From: Asterochloris sp. CNOR1
Taxonomy: Eukaryota; Chlorophyta; Trebouxiophyceae; Trebouxiales; Trebouxiaceae
Assembly: GCA_963969365.1 (NCBI GenBank)
Contig: OZ017759.1
Location: 1,922,001 to 1,986,000, forward strand
DNA length: 64,000 bases
Direction: 5' to 3'
The notes under the pieces are model-generated. The model worked only from the letters and a program-made list of their open reading frames with translations, was not told the origin of the DNA and did not search any database. The first letter of the stretch is position 1; every line of letters starts with the position of its first letter. Made by a program: the position numbers and the translations under genes. Below are positions 32,710 through 44,700 of the stretch, piece after piece.

Positions 32710-35700
32710 ATGAAGATGCAGAGTTACTATGCAGTGCTGCTGTGCCTGCTGGCCATGATGGTGGCGCTTCAGGCGGTGGCCGCCCAGGCTGAGGCTGCAC
32801 CGAGCCCAGAAGCCGCTAAGAAGAAGGCCATAAGTAAGCCCATACATACAAGACGGCTGACTGCACATTGAGAGAGATAATTCTGTCGGCATGCTTTGTG
32901 TCGCGCAAGCACCCAAGCAGTACACAACTGGCGGTGCCCATCCTGCCTTGCATGTATGCTTCAGATGCTCAGCACTGATGAAGGGCTTCCCTGCTGCACT
33001 CATTGCGTGGAGTGCAAGCCAATATGCAAGCGCAGCCCCAGTGTGCACAGCTTCTTGTCCTGATTGTCTGCCCAAGTAGGTGCACCTCATGCACTGCAAG
33101 GATGGGCTCTTGCCTATCTGCCCAGAGAGCTGCTGTTTGGGAGGATGCTGCATTTGCCAGCGCCTGACGCTAGAAGGGTCAGGCTGACACACTATACATG
33201 CACCCTGCAGGCACCTTCACGTTGGGGATCACTCTAGGCCTTCCTGTGGCCTTGACCTTGACAGTGAGTGCACATAGAGCCTGCCTGCACTTCTGCCCAC
33301 AGCTGAGACATGGCAGGTGTGACCAGCTCACACACAATGCGCTTCTTTCAGGTGGCGTTTTGCCTGGCAGTCTTCTGAGTCAGAGAACAACTATCTGTAC
33401 AGCAGGGAAACAGGCAAGCAGCTCCAGAGTGTGTATGTCAACCATTGTCTTGACAATATGATTGACACTGCAAGCTTGCTTCCAGGTTGCAAAGGTGTAC
33501 CTGCCTGCACACACTCAGCCACTCAACCTGGTCCTGCAGATTTTGACCCAGATTTTGTCTTGGCAGCCACAGCCAATCTTTAGATGGAGCCTAGGAATGA
33601 ACGGACCTGTCCAGTGCAGTTAAACCTGTATATTGGCCCATGAACAACTTGAAACAGCAGCTTGCAAACAAATGTCTGAGGTACCTTGGAAGCTTCACAG
33701 GTGAATGTAGGTCAGAAATGACCGCTCAGCAGCGTGCTGCCTACAGGATGTGGCCAACGGCCATAGATCTTGAGTGAGGTAGCTGTCATGTGGCAGATAG
33801 GGGAGCTAGCTAAAGAGGTGCAAGAACAGTGCTCGGATGCGACATACAGCCATCGTATCAATCACCCAGGTACTGAAAAGCCCTGCAGAGGCACTGGGCA
33901 GACTTCATCATGTCCAGAAGTCATGTCAGCAGGGGCCCTGATCATGCCTATCATGACATGCTATGCTGGTCCCTGGTGCCACCAGCCCTCAGCTACCTGA
34001 CGCCACCTGCTGATGGCCTGCAGATGGGGGTCACTTCTGCATCGTGCCACACAGCGGCTACGATGCGGTGCTCTTTGCGGCGCTGGCCATTGTGCTGGCA
34101 TGCGTCCTGCAGGGCAAGTTCTTCTCCCTGTGGATCTTTGTGGCAGGTGAGACCACTGCTACAGGCAGGTGCCTGCAGGCAAGACACCTGCTGGGCATTG
34201 CAGCGCCTGATGCAGGCTGCAGCACACAACTGCATGAGGGGTGTTCCCTGAAGCTGCTGCCTCTAGCTGCTCCACTCTGAAAGTTCAGGTAGCACCAACG
34301 ATAGTGCAGCAGCTGCCTGCCGTGTCGCTGGCACCGAACACTTAGCCCCGGAGGTGCCCCGGGCACTCACCTGCACATTGAGGCGCACCTGACCACCCTC
34401 ATGCAAGCTAGCGTTGCATGTGCAGCCGGGCAGGAAGCAGACAAGCAGTGGCATCAACAGCGACCATGAGCGCTGCAGGCCATGCCACCCTGGCGGCCCT
34501 ACAGTGTGCTACTTTAGCACTTGGCAGCTCCGAGCCTGGCCGTCATGCAGTGTGCACATGGCACACAGTACAGCAGGAAGGCAGCATCACGTCTTTGCAC
34601 AATGCTGCCTTCCCGCATGCAGGCTGCATCTGCCAGGCCTGTTTCTGAGAGCCTGTCCATCATGCAGATCTGGCGTTCACACGGCACAGAGTACACCCCG
34701 GATGTGTAACGTTGCCGTCTGACATGCAGGCTGCGTCTGCCAGGCAGTGGACTTCCCCGTCAACTTCGGGCGCGTGTCTAATGCCCTGTCGCTGTGGCTG
34801 TCCATCGAGCCGCCAGATGTCTTCCTGTACGTCTTCCTGCCACCCATCCTGGTGGACTCAGCTGTCCGCCTTAACTTCTACATTTTTCGCAAGGTATGGA
34901 TGTCACCAGATGGTCCTGCAGCTGCGCGGTGGCTGCCAGACTTGCTGAGCAGTAGCCAAAAATTGCTGGCCATGCTGGCTGTGCTCACATTCTCAGCTGG
35001 TTGCTGCCAGTCTGCTGCACGCCAGACACTTTGACCGCTTGACATGGTGGAGCTGGTACACACCAGTGTGGCGCTTCTCTGACGCCCTTAGGCCTAGCAG
35101 CTGCCCCTGCTGCCCTTGATGCAACAGCTCCTTGTGGCTGCCGATTTTCATTCACTTCCTATCCGTTGCCTTCCGTTGCTGCCTCATTCACACTTGGCAG
35201 CATGGTTTCCCTGGTAAGATCCACCAGCTTGCACCCCAGAATACACAGCACTGGACTTGTCTACGCAACTACCTCAGGTAAAGTCCAGCAATCAAAGACA
35301 AAAGCACTTGAGCTGTGGCTGCAGCGCGTGGCACAAAAATCTGTCCTTTGCGGCTGACAGCTGCTGACCTGGTATCCCTGCACCTACCTCAAGCCAGCTA
35401 TGACAATAATCAAATCCCTGCGGCTACAGCTCATTGCGCACATCCTGTCCTTCGCCTTCATCATGGTGATTGCCTCAACGGCGCTGATGACCCCCTTGCT
35501 GCTCTACGTGCTGGGCCTGAAAGATGTGGGATGGCACTGGCAGCACGCAGCCCTGTTCTCATCCATGGTTGCCCCCACAGATGCTGTCGCGGTGTCGGCC
35601 ATCCTCAAAGGAGGTGAGTGCAATGCTGAGCTGCCTTGACTGCTGGCCAGGTGGCTGCAGCATGTGGGCTCCTGCACAACACAGCTCAGAAGTCCACAGT

Positions 35701-38700
35701 CGTGCCCCCCCCATAGATGCTGTCGTTGATGGCAGCCACCGTCAAGGGAGGTGAGTGCTGTGCTGAGCTGCAATTGCTGCTGGGTTTATGTCTGATAGTA
35801 GAATGCTCCTGCAAACTGCACCACAGAAGATTGACTGTGCCCCCAAATTTGAGGTCATAGTGAGCTGCCTTGCCCACTGGGCAGGTGGCTGCACAATCTG
35901 CGCCTGCATATACCATAGCTTAGAAGACCAGAGGAGCTGTGCAGATGCTGAGCATCCTCAAATGAGGTAAGCACTGTGCCTTGCAGTCATGCCTGGTATC
36001 TGGCTGGCTGCTGCTTTCATGGCTGCATGTGCCTTGCAGTCAGGTCAAGACATGGTCATTGACGTGCCCTGTGGAGCTTGCCTGTTGGTCGGTCTGATGC
36101 ATGCCACTCTTGTGCACCGCAGCTTGAGGAGATTATGGTGTTGTCATGTTTGCAGCAAACCACAAATCAGTCATTATGAATATATACACAGCAGGCAGAC
36201 CAGGTATCGAGCTTTGCAGTAATTAAGTGCGTGTCATGACTGTGCAGGGGGCGGCCCAGAGCACCTTGTTACGCTGATGGAAGGCGAGAGTCTGATGAAT
36301 GACGGTTCGTCGCTGGTGCTGTTTGAGGTCTTTTTGAAGCTGGTTCGGGACCTCAGCAAGGGCGGGACGGGGCTGGACGGGAGCCTGCTGCATACCTTTG
36401 GCACCATGGGCATGCACATCGTCTGGCTGTCCCTGGGTGAGGCTGTGTGCAAGGGGGCTCTGGCCAGTGCTGTATGGCAGGCCCTGGTTGTGCCGCTTGC
36501 CCTGCAAAACGGTGCTGCTGCACTCATGGCGATGCAGAATGCTTGGCTGTGTCTGGCTCAGGCAGGCTGGTGCAGACAATCCACTTCAAACCCTTGCACA
36601 TCCATTTATCCAGCAGCACAGTGACATACAGAGGCATGTACAGCAAAGCCATGTGCTTGCCAGGAATCCTACTGCTTTTTAGTGTGCTGGTGCTGCAGCA
36701 GCCCAGTGATGCTGTGGCCGGCTGGGCGGCGTAAGCCTGCTCGGTAAAGCTGTGCTGCAGCACCCTAATCTTTGTGCAGTGCCTGAGCAAACAGCATGCA
36801 CATGTGCCTGCAGGTGGTCTTGCCATGGGACTGGCTGCAGGGTTGGCCACTCGCTATCTGCTGAAGGCCCTCCACAGGCAGGGAGCAAAGCCGCCTCAGG
36901 TGGGCTGATGCATTGTAGCTGATGCGCTGTTGCTTCTGTGTCTGCTTGGTGGCAGTAAGCAAAGACGCCTCAAGCTGGCTGGGACTGCACTCCCTTAAGC
37001 GCTGCCAGGGCTGCAGTCTAGGTGGTAACCAAGACGCGGTGACTGTCGGCTCGGCTGCCATGCTGCCAGCTTTGCTACATTACGCTGGGTCAGAGCCAGA
37101 GCCGTCTGGGAGGATGACCATTTGCTGCCAACCTTGTGCTGGCAGCAGCTCGAGACAGACTCCCAGACCAAAGCAGCCTGCGCTGCCTGCCAGAGCGTCG
37201 AGCAGCCTGACTGCTGCCTCCACTGCGTGCAGGAGCTGGCACTTACACTAGGGATGGCCTACATGAGCTTCTACGTTGCTCAGGCAGGAGGTGAGCTGGT
37301 ACCAACAGCTGTGTCTGCCGTACTGCATACAGGTTGCTGCACAAGCTGCTAAAGGTCCAGGCAGTTTGTCGTGTCATATTTGTTTCATGTTGTTTCATGT
37401 TGTTTCATGTTTCATTAACATGCTGCAGTTGGAAGCGCCAGGCTGTGTATTGCTATGGCTGGCATGGTGGCCCCTTCTGTTCAGCATGTTGTGTTCCACT
37501 GGAGTGGTGTCCTGCAGCGGGAGTCAGCAGCATTGTTGTTTGCTGCACCTCTGACTGCTTCCCTTCTTGTGCTTCCTGACTCTGCTGAACTGCTTGTCTG
37601 CCGCGGGGTCAACAATTTCCATGCTGTGTAGACTTGTGGACTGCAGGAGTTGTGTTGTCTCTATGCTCTACCTGAATCTGCTGAAGCCGGTGCCTGCAGT
37701 GGGAGTCAGTGGCGTCATTGCTGTGTGCACCTACGGCCTGTATGGGTGTGCCACGACGCGCTGGGGCATGTCGCCGGCCGCCGCTGCATCGGGCGTGTTC
37801 GACTCCTTCTGGGACACCATTGGCTTCATCACCAATGGCCTGGTGTTCTTCTATGCGGGAGTGGCCACAACCAACTTCTTCGTACGCTCCACGCAGGTGA
37901 GGAGGCCTGCAGGCAGAGTCGCAACAAAGGCATTTTCAGAGACTTTCCCAACACCTTTGCTGTGGGTGCCTGTCTGTAACAACTTGCTGTGCTTGCTCTG
38001 CAAGATTGCTGCAGTGCCCAGGTTGCATCGCTTGAGCTGCGGCAGACCAAGCCGTGCCTGTGGCCTTCAGGTTGATGCTGCTCCTGCAGTGCCTTGCAGT
38101 GGTCTGTGCAGTGTGGTAGCTCTCCTGCTGAATTGCTGCCGGCATCACTGCCACTGCATCTGAACTTGCATCCTGTGTCTCCTGCACTGCCCGGGGGCTG
38201 CCCATGCTGTGACGGGGTGCACCAGCTGGGGGGAGCCATCTACTGCTGTCCCTGCTGGGCTGCCTCACAGCTGTGCCTGTCCTCTAACTGCATTCTTGGT
38301 TTGCTGCCTGTCTTGTTGGCAGCGGTACCCGAGTTTTGCTACCAAGGGTGTTTTTGAGTGGGCTAGAAGGACACTCCTTTTGGGTGAAATACTGAAGGTG
38401 CTCAGGTCTGTACCCCTGAAGGTACCCAAGGCTGCAGCCTTGCTGTTTTCCGAGTGGGGTGCATTACCAAGATGGAATGTCGGGGGCTTCTGCAGAGATT
38501 TCTCGGTGGCCTGTGTGCACCTCTGCTCTGTGGGTTTTTGCTTACACATGCTGGTCTGCCCCTGAGCGGCTGTCTCACAGTGCAGTGTGGCCGGACTTGC
38601 AGGAGCTGTACAAAGACTCAGGAGCGGCCAGCCAGATCCTCGTCACATTCTGGAGGCTGCCAGTCATCTACCTGTTCCTGGTTCTGACCAGAGGTTGGTG

Positions 38701-41700
38701 CTGCTTCCCTGCGTTCGGCTTGTTTGCGGTCAGCTGTAATGGAGGCCTGAACAGTTGCTCCCTGCAGCCTCTGCATGCTGGTAATGAGCCCAGTCCACGT
38801 TCTTGGTGTTTTGCTCAGATTGCTCAAAACCAAACTTGAAAGGATCTGGTGGTCGAGGTGCCCCAGCAGTGCCCCTCAGGGTTGCCTCTTGCCCTGCAGG
38901 CCTGTGCATCCTGGCATTCGACCCAGTCTTCAGGTTCTTTGGAGCCCATCTGGAGATGCCAGAGGTTATTTTCACCACCATGGGAGGCCTGAGGGGGGCT
39001 GTCTCCCTGATCCTCGCCCAGGCTGCGGTGGCTGAAGACAAGGATGCAGGCGTGAAGGCGCAGCGCATCACCGCACAGGTGAGCTCCCAACCTCTGAACA
39101 ATAAAAATATTTCATGGACGACAGGTAATCAGAGTGGCACGCGTCTGTGAGGCCGCCTTACGTGTGGGGCTAGGAGTCGGGGGGCGGGTCCCGCATGCTC
39201 CTTAGAGGTTGTGGTCTGAACATGAAATTACCTTCACGCCCCTGGGACCAGTCTGAGTTGAGGCCGACTGCCAGGTCGCAGCGTCTTGAGTCCAGAACCT
39301 CAGCCTTGAAGTGGCTGTCTCCCTGCAGGCTCTGCACTGCTTCAGTGTGTGTGCAGCCTGCCTTCTGTTAAACTCAGTCAATCAGGGCTTGCTTGTCCCC
39401 CTGTAGTAGATACTGTTCAGGTCCAGCCACTGCGGCTCCCAGGCCAGCAGCCGCGACTATGCATAGGGCTGTGTAAGTGCTCACACCTGATCTGCTGCGT
39501 ATGCCCATCATCTTGCGAACTGCTGGCATAGTTGCAGCTGAGCACACACGCATCTCTGCACAGGCCCCACATTTGGGCGCGCACTTGGGTGTACAGGCTG
39601 CTGCAAGCCACAATTTGGATTGCACCTGGGTGCAGACGCTGCTCGTCTGCCTCACCAAGGCTTTGCAGTAGAGACATGCCCTGCACAGAGCCACCCCACC
39701 CTACCCTGTGCTGCAGATCACGCTGTGGACCGCCGGCATTGTGGTGCTGACCCTGTTGGTCAACGCTCCTCTGATGCCAGTGCTCCTGAAGTGGACCGGC
39801 CTGGCGAAGGTGTCCCCTGTGAAGCGGCGCATCCGTGCCAAAGCTGCGCGTGCCCTGCAGCGCTATGCAGTCCAAGCTCTGCAGGAGCTGCAGGCAGACC
39901 AGGATGAGATGCTGCGAGGTAGGCCGCTTGATAGGTGCAACTCAGAGGGGATGCATCATGGCCCAGCTTGCACAGCATGCTGGCGGTGCATCTGCGCCAA
40001 AGACTGCACTGTAGCAGTAGGCAGGCCCAGGCTCTGCAGGGCCTGCAGGCAGACGAGGACGAGGTGCTCTGAGGTGAAGCACTTGCTAGATGATCCACCC
40101 ATGCATGGCCTGGAGGGGGGATGGTAGTGGGGGGGGGGGGGGGCGGGAGGGGGGGGGGGCTGCCATTTGCAGCATCCTGTCTGGGTGCGCACTGTGCGCA
40201 GCTGGGCAGGTCAGGCCAAGCTGGCTCAGGTGGGTCTGTTGATATTTGTTCACAAACCTACAGGATAGAGCAGAAAGTTACACAATGTACTTCTGGGGTG
40301 TCATGCAGCTGGGCTGGCCTTATTTTCAAGCTTTGTACAGCATGTCATGGTCTACATAACACTCTGGGACAGCTGGGATTGTGTTGCAGATGTCACTGTT
40401 TGCAAAAGGTTTACATTGTGCTGGCTGTGTGGCCTAAGTGGTGCGCCACTGTTCAAATGCTTGAGATGGACTGCATACATCTGATCAGCAGCATGCTTGA
40501 CACTGGTACATCTGAGCAGCAGTCCGCTCTGAGCAACAATAAGTGATTAGCATGCTTGGGCATCCTGATCTGGGCCTCCTCTTGGGAAAGGGAGGCATCC
40601 TGTGTAGCAGACTCCACTTTAGCTCTATGTCAGTGTGCGTAAAATGCATTTGCTCAGTGCAAAGCTCTGTTGTGCAGGTGTGGACTGGAAAGCTGTGGCT
40701 GATTATGTGGACATCAGCAAAGACCTCGAGATCTTTCTGCCACAGAGCGATGCCGTAGGGTGAGGCATTTGTGGCCTTGTCTGCAGCACTGCAACTTCAA
40801 GAGTGCATGGTGCCTGCTGTCCCCTGGACTGCTGCCAGTTGTCATGTGCTGCTCCTGACACTCTGAAGATTGTGCAAGCAGCATGCAAGATCTCATGGCT
40901 GACTCCTGCCTCTTCCTGGAGCGTGCATGCCTGCATGCAGCATGCATGATCACTGGGGTTTGCATGATGCCATGTGTGGCTTGCTGAGGGGCTCATGGTG
41001 CGCTTGCCGTGGACACTCTCCTCAACTCTGACACGCCAGAAGTCTTGCCAGCCTGTAGGGGTGATGTCACCTTTGGCGCAAGGACGCATCACCTTTTTGC
41101 TGTGTGACCCCCAATCAACCCAACGTGGCACATGTGGGCTGACAGCTGTTTGCCCTGACCTGCTCCCCTCTGGCTGGCCTGCAGGTCCAAAGCTGCCAAG
41201 GAGGACGTGCACCAAGCAGCCAAGACTGTCAAGGAACGCGTGGCAGAAGTTTCAAGCAAAGCTGGCAGTATGCTGCGCTCGGCAACCAGGCGGTGAGTGC
41301 ACTGTCACATGTGGCAGCACAGCAGCCAGGGGAAGCAAAACCTTTCTGTGTTGTCACAAGAGACAATGCACAGGCTGTCACGCTGCTGCAGGGAGGCAGT
41401 CAGGCATGGCATGGTCCTTGGATATCAAGTGGTTGTGCCTTGCCGTACATGCACTCGCACAGCAGAGTACCCAGAGCTTGGTGGCATGTGCCGATGCCTT
41501 TCCTGGACAGGCATATGCCTCAGGGCAGCATGAGCGAGGTCGTTCCCCTCCCTGTCTTGTCAAGAGGAGGGGGAACATCCATTAGTGAGCATGCTGCCCC
41601 TGGTCCTGTCAGCAATAATGTTGGGGCCTCTGCTTCCGCACGGTAACCCCCTCCGTCCCACCCTGCAGGGTTTTAAAGAGCAGCGGTCACAGCCTTTGCC

Positions 41701-44700
41701 TGTTGAAACAATGATGCCATTCCGTGCCGTGCTGCAGGAACCTCGAGGGCGTCAATCAATATAATATATAGTTGCTTCCTTCCCTAGCACTTGCAGGAAA
41801 GTCAAGGGTAATCGCCGTGATGGAGCCTTCCTGTCCCCTTGTCACCAGCGACAGAGGGTCTGATGCCCTCAATCTTGTTTGCAGCAACCTGCAAGAATCT
41901 TAAGGGGCGGAGCCACTGGGCAGCCCTGTTTGCCTGTGCTCACCAGCAACATGGGTAACACCGTTCTGCCTTCCTGGCATGCTGCAGGAACCTCAAGGGC
42001 AAGGTCGTTTAGCCAGTGCTCACCAGCAACCATGAGCCTATGCTTGCAAATAGGTAGATGGAAGGGCAGTGGCTAGGGCGCGGCATCTAGTCATCAGCAG
42101 AATCGAGCCTCTATCACTACACATCTCAATCTTCCTCCCTGGCCAAGTGCAGGAACCTCAAGAGCAAAGGCGAGGAGTCCTTGCCCCTGCTCACCAGCGA
42201 TGTTGAGCACTCGGACGACGGAGCCAATGGGGAGGCGGAGGCGTCCTCAGATGCAGCCAACGCCTCAGCTGAGGGCTTTGTGGAGGTTCCCTCCCTCAGT
42301 GATGTAGCGACAGGGCGCAATGCGGCTGCCCCCAACACTCGGCACACAGCGTGAGTCGTACTATACCCTGTGGCTGGTCAGTTGGTCGAGGACTCTGTAC
42401 AGGTTCCATCCCTCAGAGGCGTGGCCATGGGGCGCAACAAGGCTGCCTGTAGCAGCCGACACACAGCACAAGTGTGTCTGCTGTCTGAACAGTCAACTAG
42501 CTGTTGAGTTTGCACAGGTTCCTTTCCTCAACAGGTCAAGGCTGCAGGGCGCACAAGGCTTGCCACAGCAGCAGGCACGTAGTGCATCATTCTTTTAGTG
42601 CCTGAGGTTGCAGAGCACACATATCACTGGAGTGCACCGCCTGCCGCAAGTGTTGACCACTTCCGGGTGACGTGGCTGCTTGGCTGTCACATCTTTGACT
42701 GTGAGTCAGCGTTGCATGGCAGACCAGCTTGCAGCGTGACCTGTGCATCCAGCACCAGGCATGAGGCAGTGCTTGTCCTCAGCAGCGGCCGCCACACCCA
42801 CAGAGGACCCACGAACCACCAGGAAGTGAGGTCCTAGCTCAGGTTGCCCACGCTCAGAGTGCAGCTGAACTCCAGCTCTGGGCAGTGGAGCGTGAGCCTG
42901 TGCTGGTTGCCTGTGCCCCTGCATGTAGGGCAAATGCTGAGGCTGCAGCAGACATGTTGACCAGCTCTCCTTCAGCCCACCAGCAGCATGTCCACGTGCT
43001 GTCTGCCTCTGCCTGCAGGGCTGAGTCAGAGGCCGCAGCCGACACCATTGCAGCCTGCCACACCCCGCTGCGCCTCCAAGGCGCCACGAGGCTGGACAGT
43101 GCTGAGGGCGGGGGCAGCGGCAAGGTCCCCCCCCGCAAGGTCGCCAGGCACAGCGATGAGATGCAAAAGATGATGGAGGACCAGCATGGACAGGAGGACA
43201 CCCCCTTCCTGAGCGCTGATGCTGGGCAGGAACCCAAGAAGAGCGCTGCAGATAAGCAGCGCAGCGCTCAGGTGGGCTGAAGTCATTTTTTGAATGCATG
43301 TAATCTGTCAAACAGGAGCTTGACTGGTCTGCAGTCGGTAGACAGCGAAGCTCTCAGATGAGCCAGCGGGGTTGTGTATGCTGATCTGCTTTGTCATTCA
43401 GGACCACTGGTGGGAATGTCACCCTCAAGGTGACTCTGTGCCACTGCTGGCTGCATGCCACCTCAACACATCATGTCAGATACCGTGCTGTTAGCTCCAT
43501 GAGCCGCAGGCTCCACACAAGCTGCAGCCAGCAACTAGCCCCATGGCCGAGTGGCGGACAGCAGGTCAGGTGGGCCGCAGCTGACAAGAGCCTGCTCATG
43601 AGAGCAATACTCTCTGCTATGCTGAGCTCAATGGGGGAGCCTACATTTGGCAGGCGCCTGAGTGGGCTGCAGCAGCCTGGAAGCACCCTTTTGATGTCCC
43701 GCAGAACAGCACGCAGTCTGGGTGCTGCATCCAGAGAGGTGGTGCGTTCATGGCTAGAAGTTCAGCATATAAAAACTCAGCCAGGTCCTTGCCTGACAAG
43801 CAACCCTCACCTGCTGCGCAGGAGGAGCAGGATGCCCCCGTGGGAGCTGATGAGCAGCGCCCCGCAAGCCAGGACAGTGGGTCGACGACTCGACTGGAGG
43901 GCCAAGTCCCATTGGCTCAGGTGAGCAATGCTCAGGCTTGCATGCACAACTGGTACAGTACGTAGGTTCAGGGCTTTTTCTTTTCATGCCTCCACTGTCC
44001 GCACTATGGTTTTTATTTCATTTTTCTAGTAGCACATCTCAGACCCTCAGAACATCAGGTCAGTGCAATGGGCCCCAACATGGCATCACCCTGAGCACTG
44101 CTGTTGCATGCTCCATGCTGCACCTGCACTCGCTGTGTTGTGTGATGCTCCTGCCCGCCTGACATCCTGCGGCGCATGCACAAGCTGAGCACTTAAATGA
44201 GCCTAGCCATGCTGGCTGAGCAGTCGGAGGACCCATGCAGGATGTCGAGCATGCCTTCCTGTGCTGCTGGGTGGCATTCCGATGAGGCTGCTGACCAGCA
44301 GTGGAATCTGTTTGGATGCTACGCTGTAGCACATATGCCCTTTGGTGCAGGCAGGTGCTAGTGACCACATGGAAGGTGGTCTGGGGACTGCTGGCCACTG
44401 TTGCTAGCTGCCCAATGCACCATCTGTCTGTGTGCTGCCGGTGGCTCTCATCTCCTTGTGGGAGGCTGAGCAGCTAGCAAGCCCATCTGCTCCAATCTCA
44501 AGCATGCTCTCACCTGGTGCTGCAGGCGGCCCCACAGGGTTTAGATTGAGCAGCACCCAGAGCCCATGTGCGCAAACACAAAGCAGTCTTGCGCTTGGTG
44601 CTGCAGGTGGGCACAGATGATCGCTTGGGAGGGGGCCTGGAGGCTGTGGACCAGCAGCGCAGGCTATCAGCCGAGACCCAGAGGCTGCCACAACCGCAGG

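Noticed and set aside
32834-34023. Additional antiporter exons in the first intron
   Set aside because: The signal-like first exon and the exon at 34024 already join in phase, and no membrane-type segment with splice sites was found between them.
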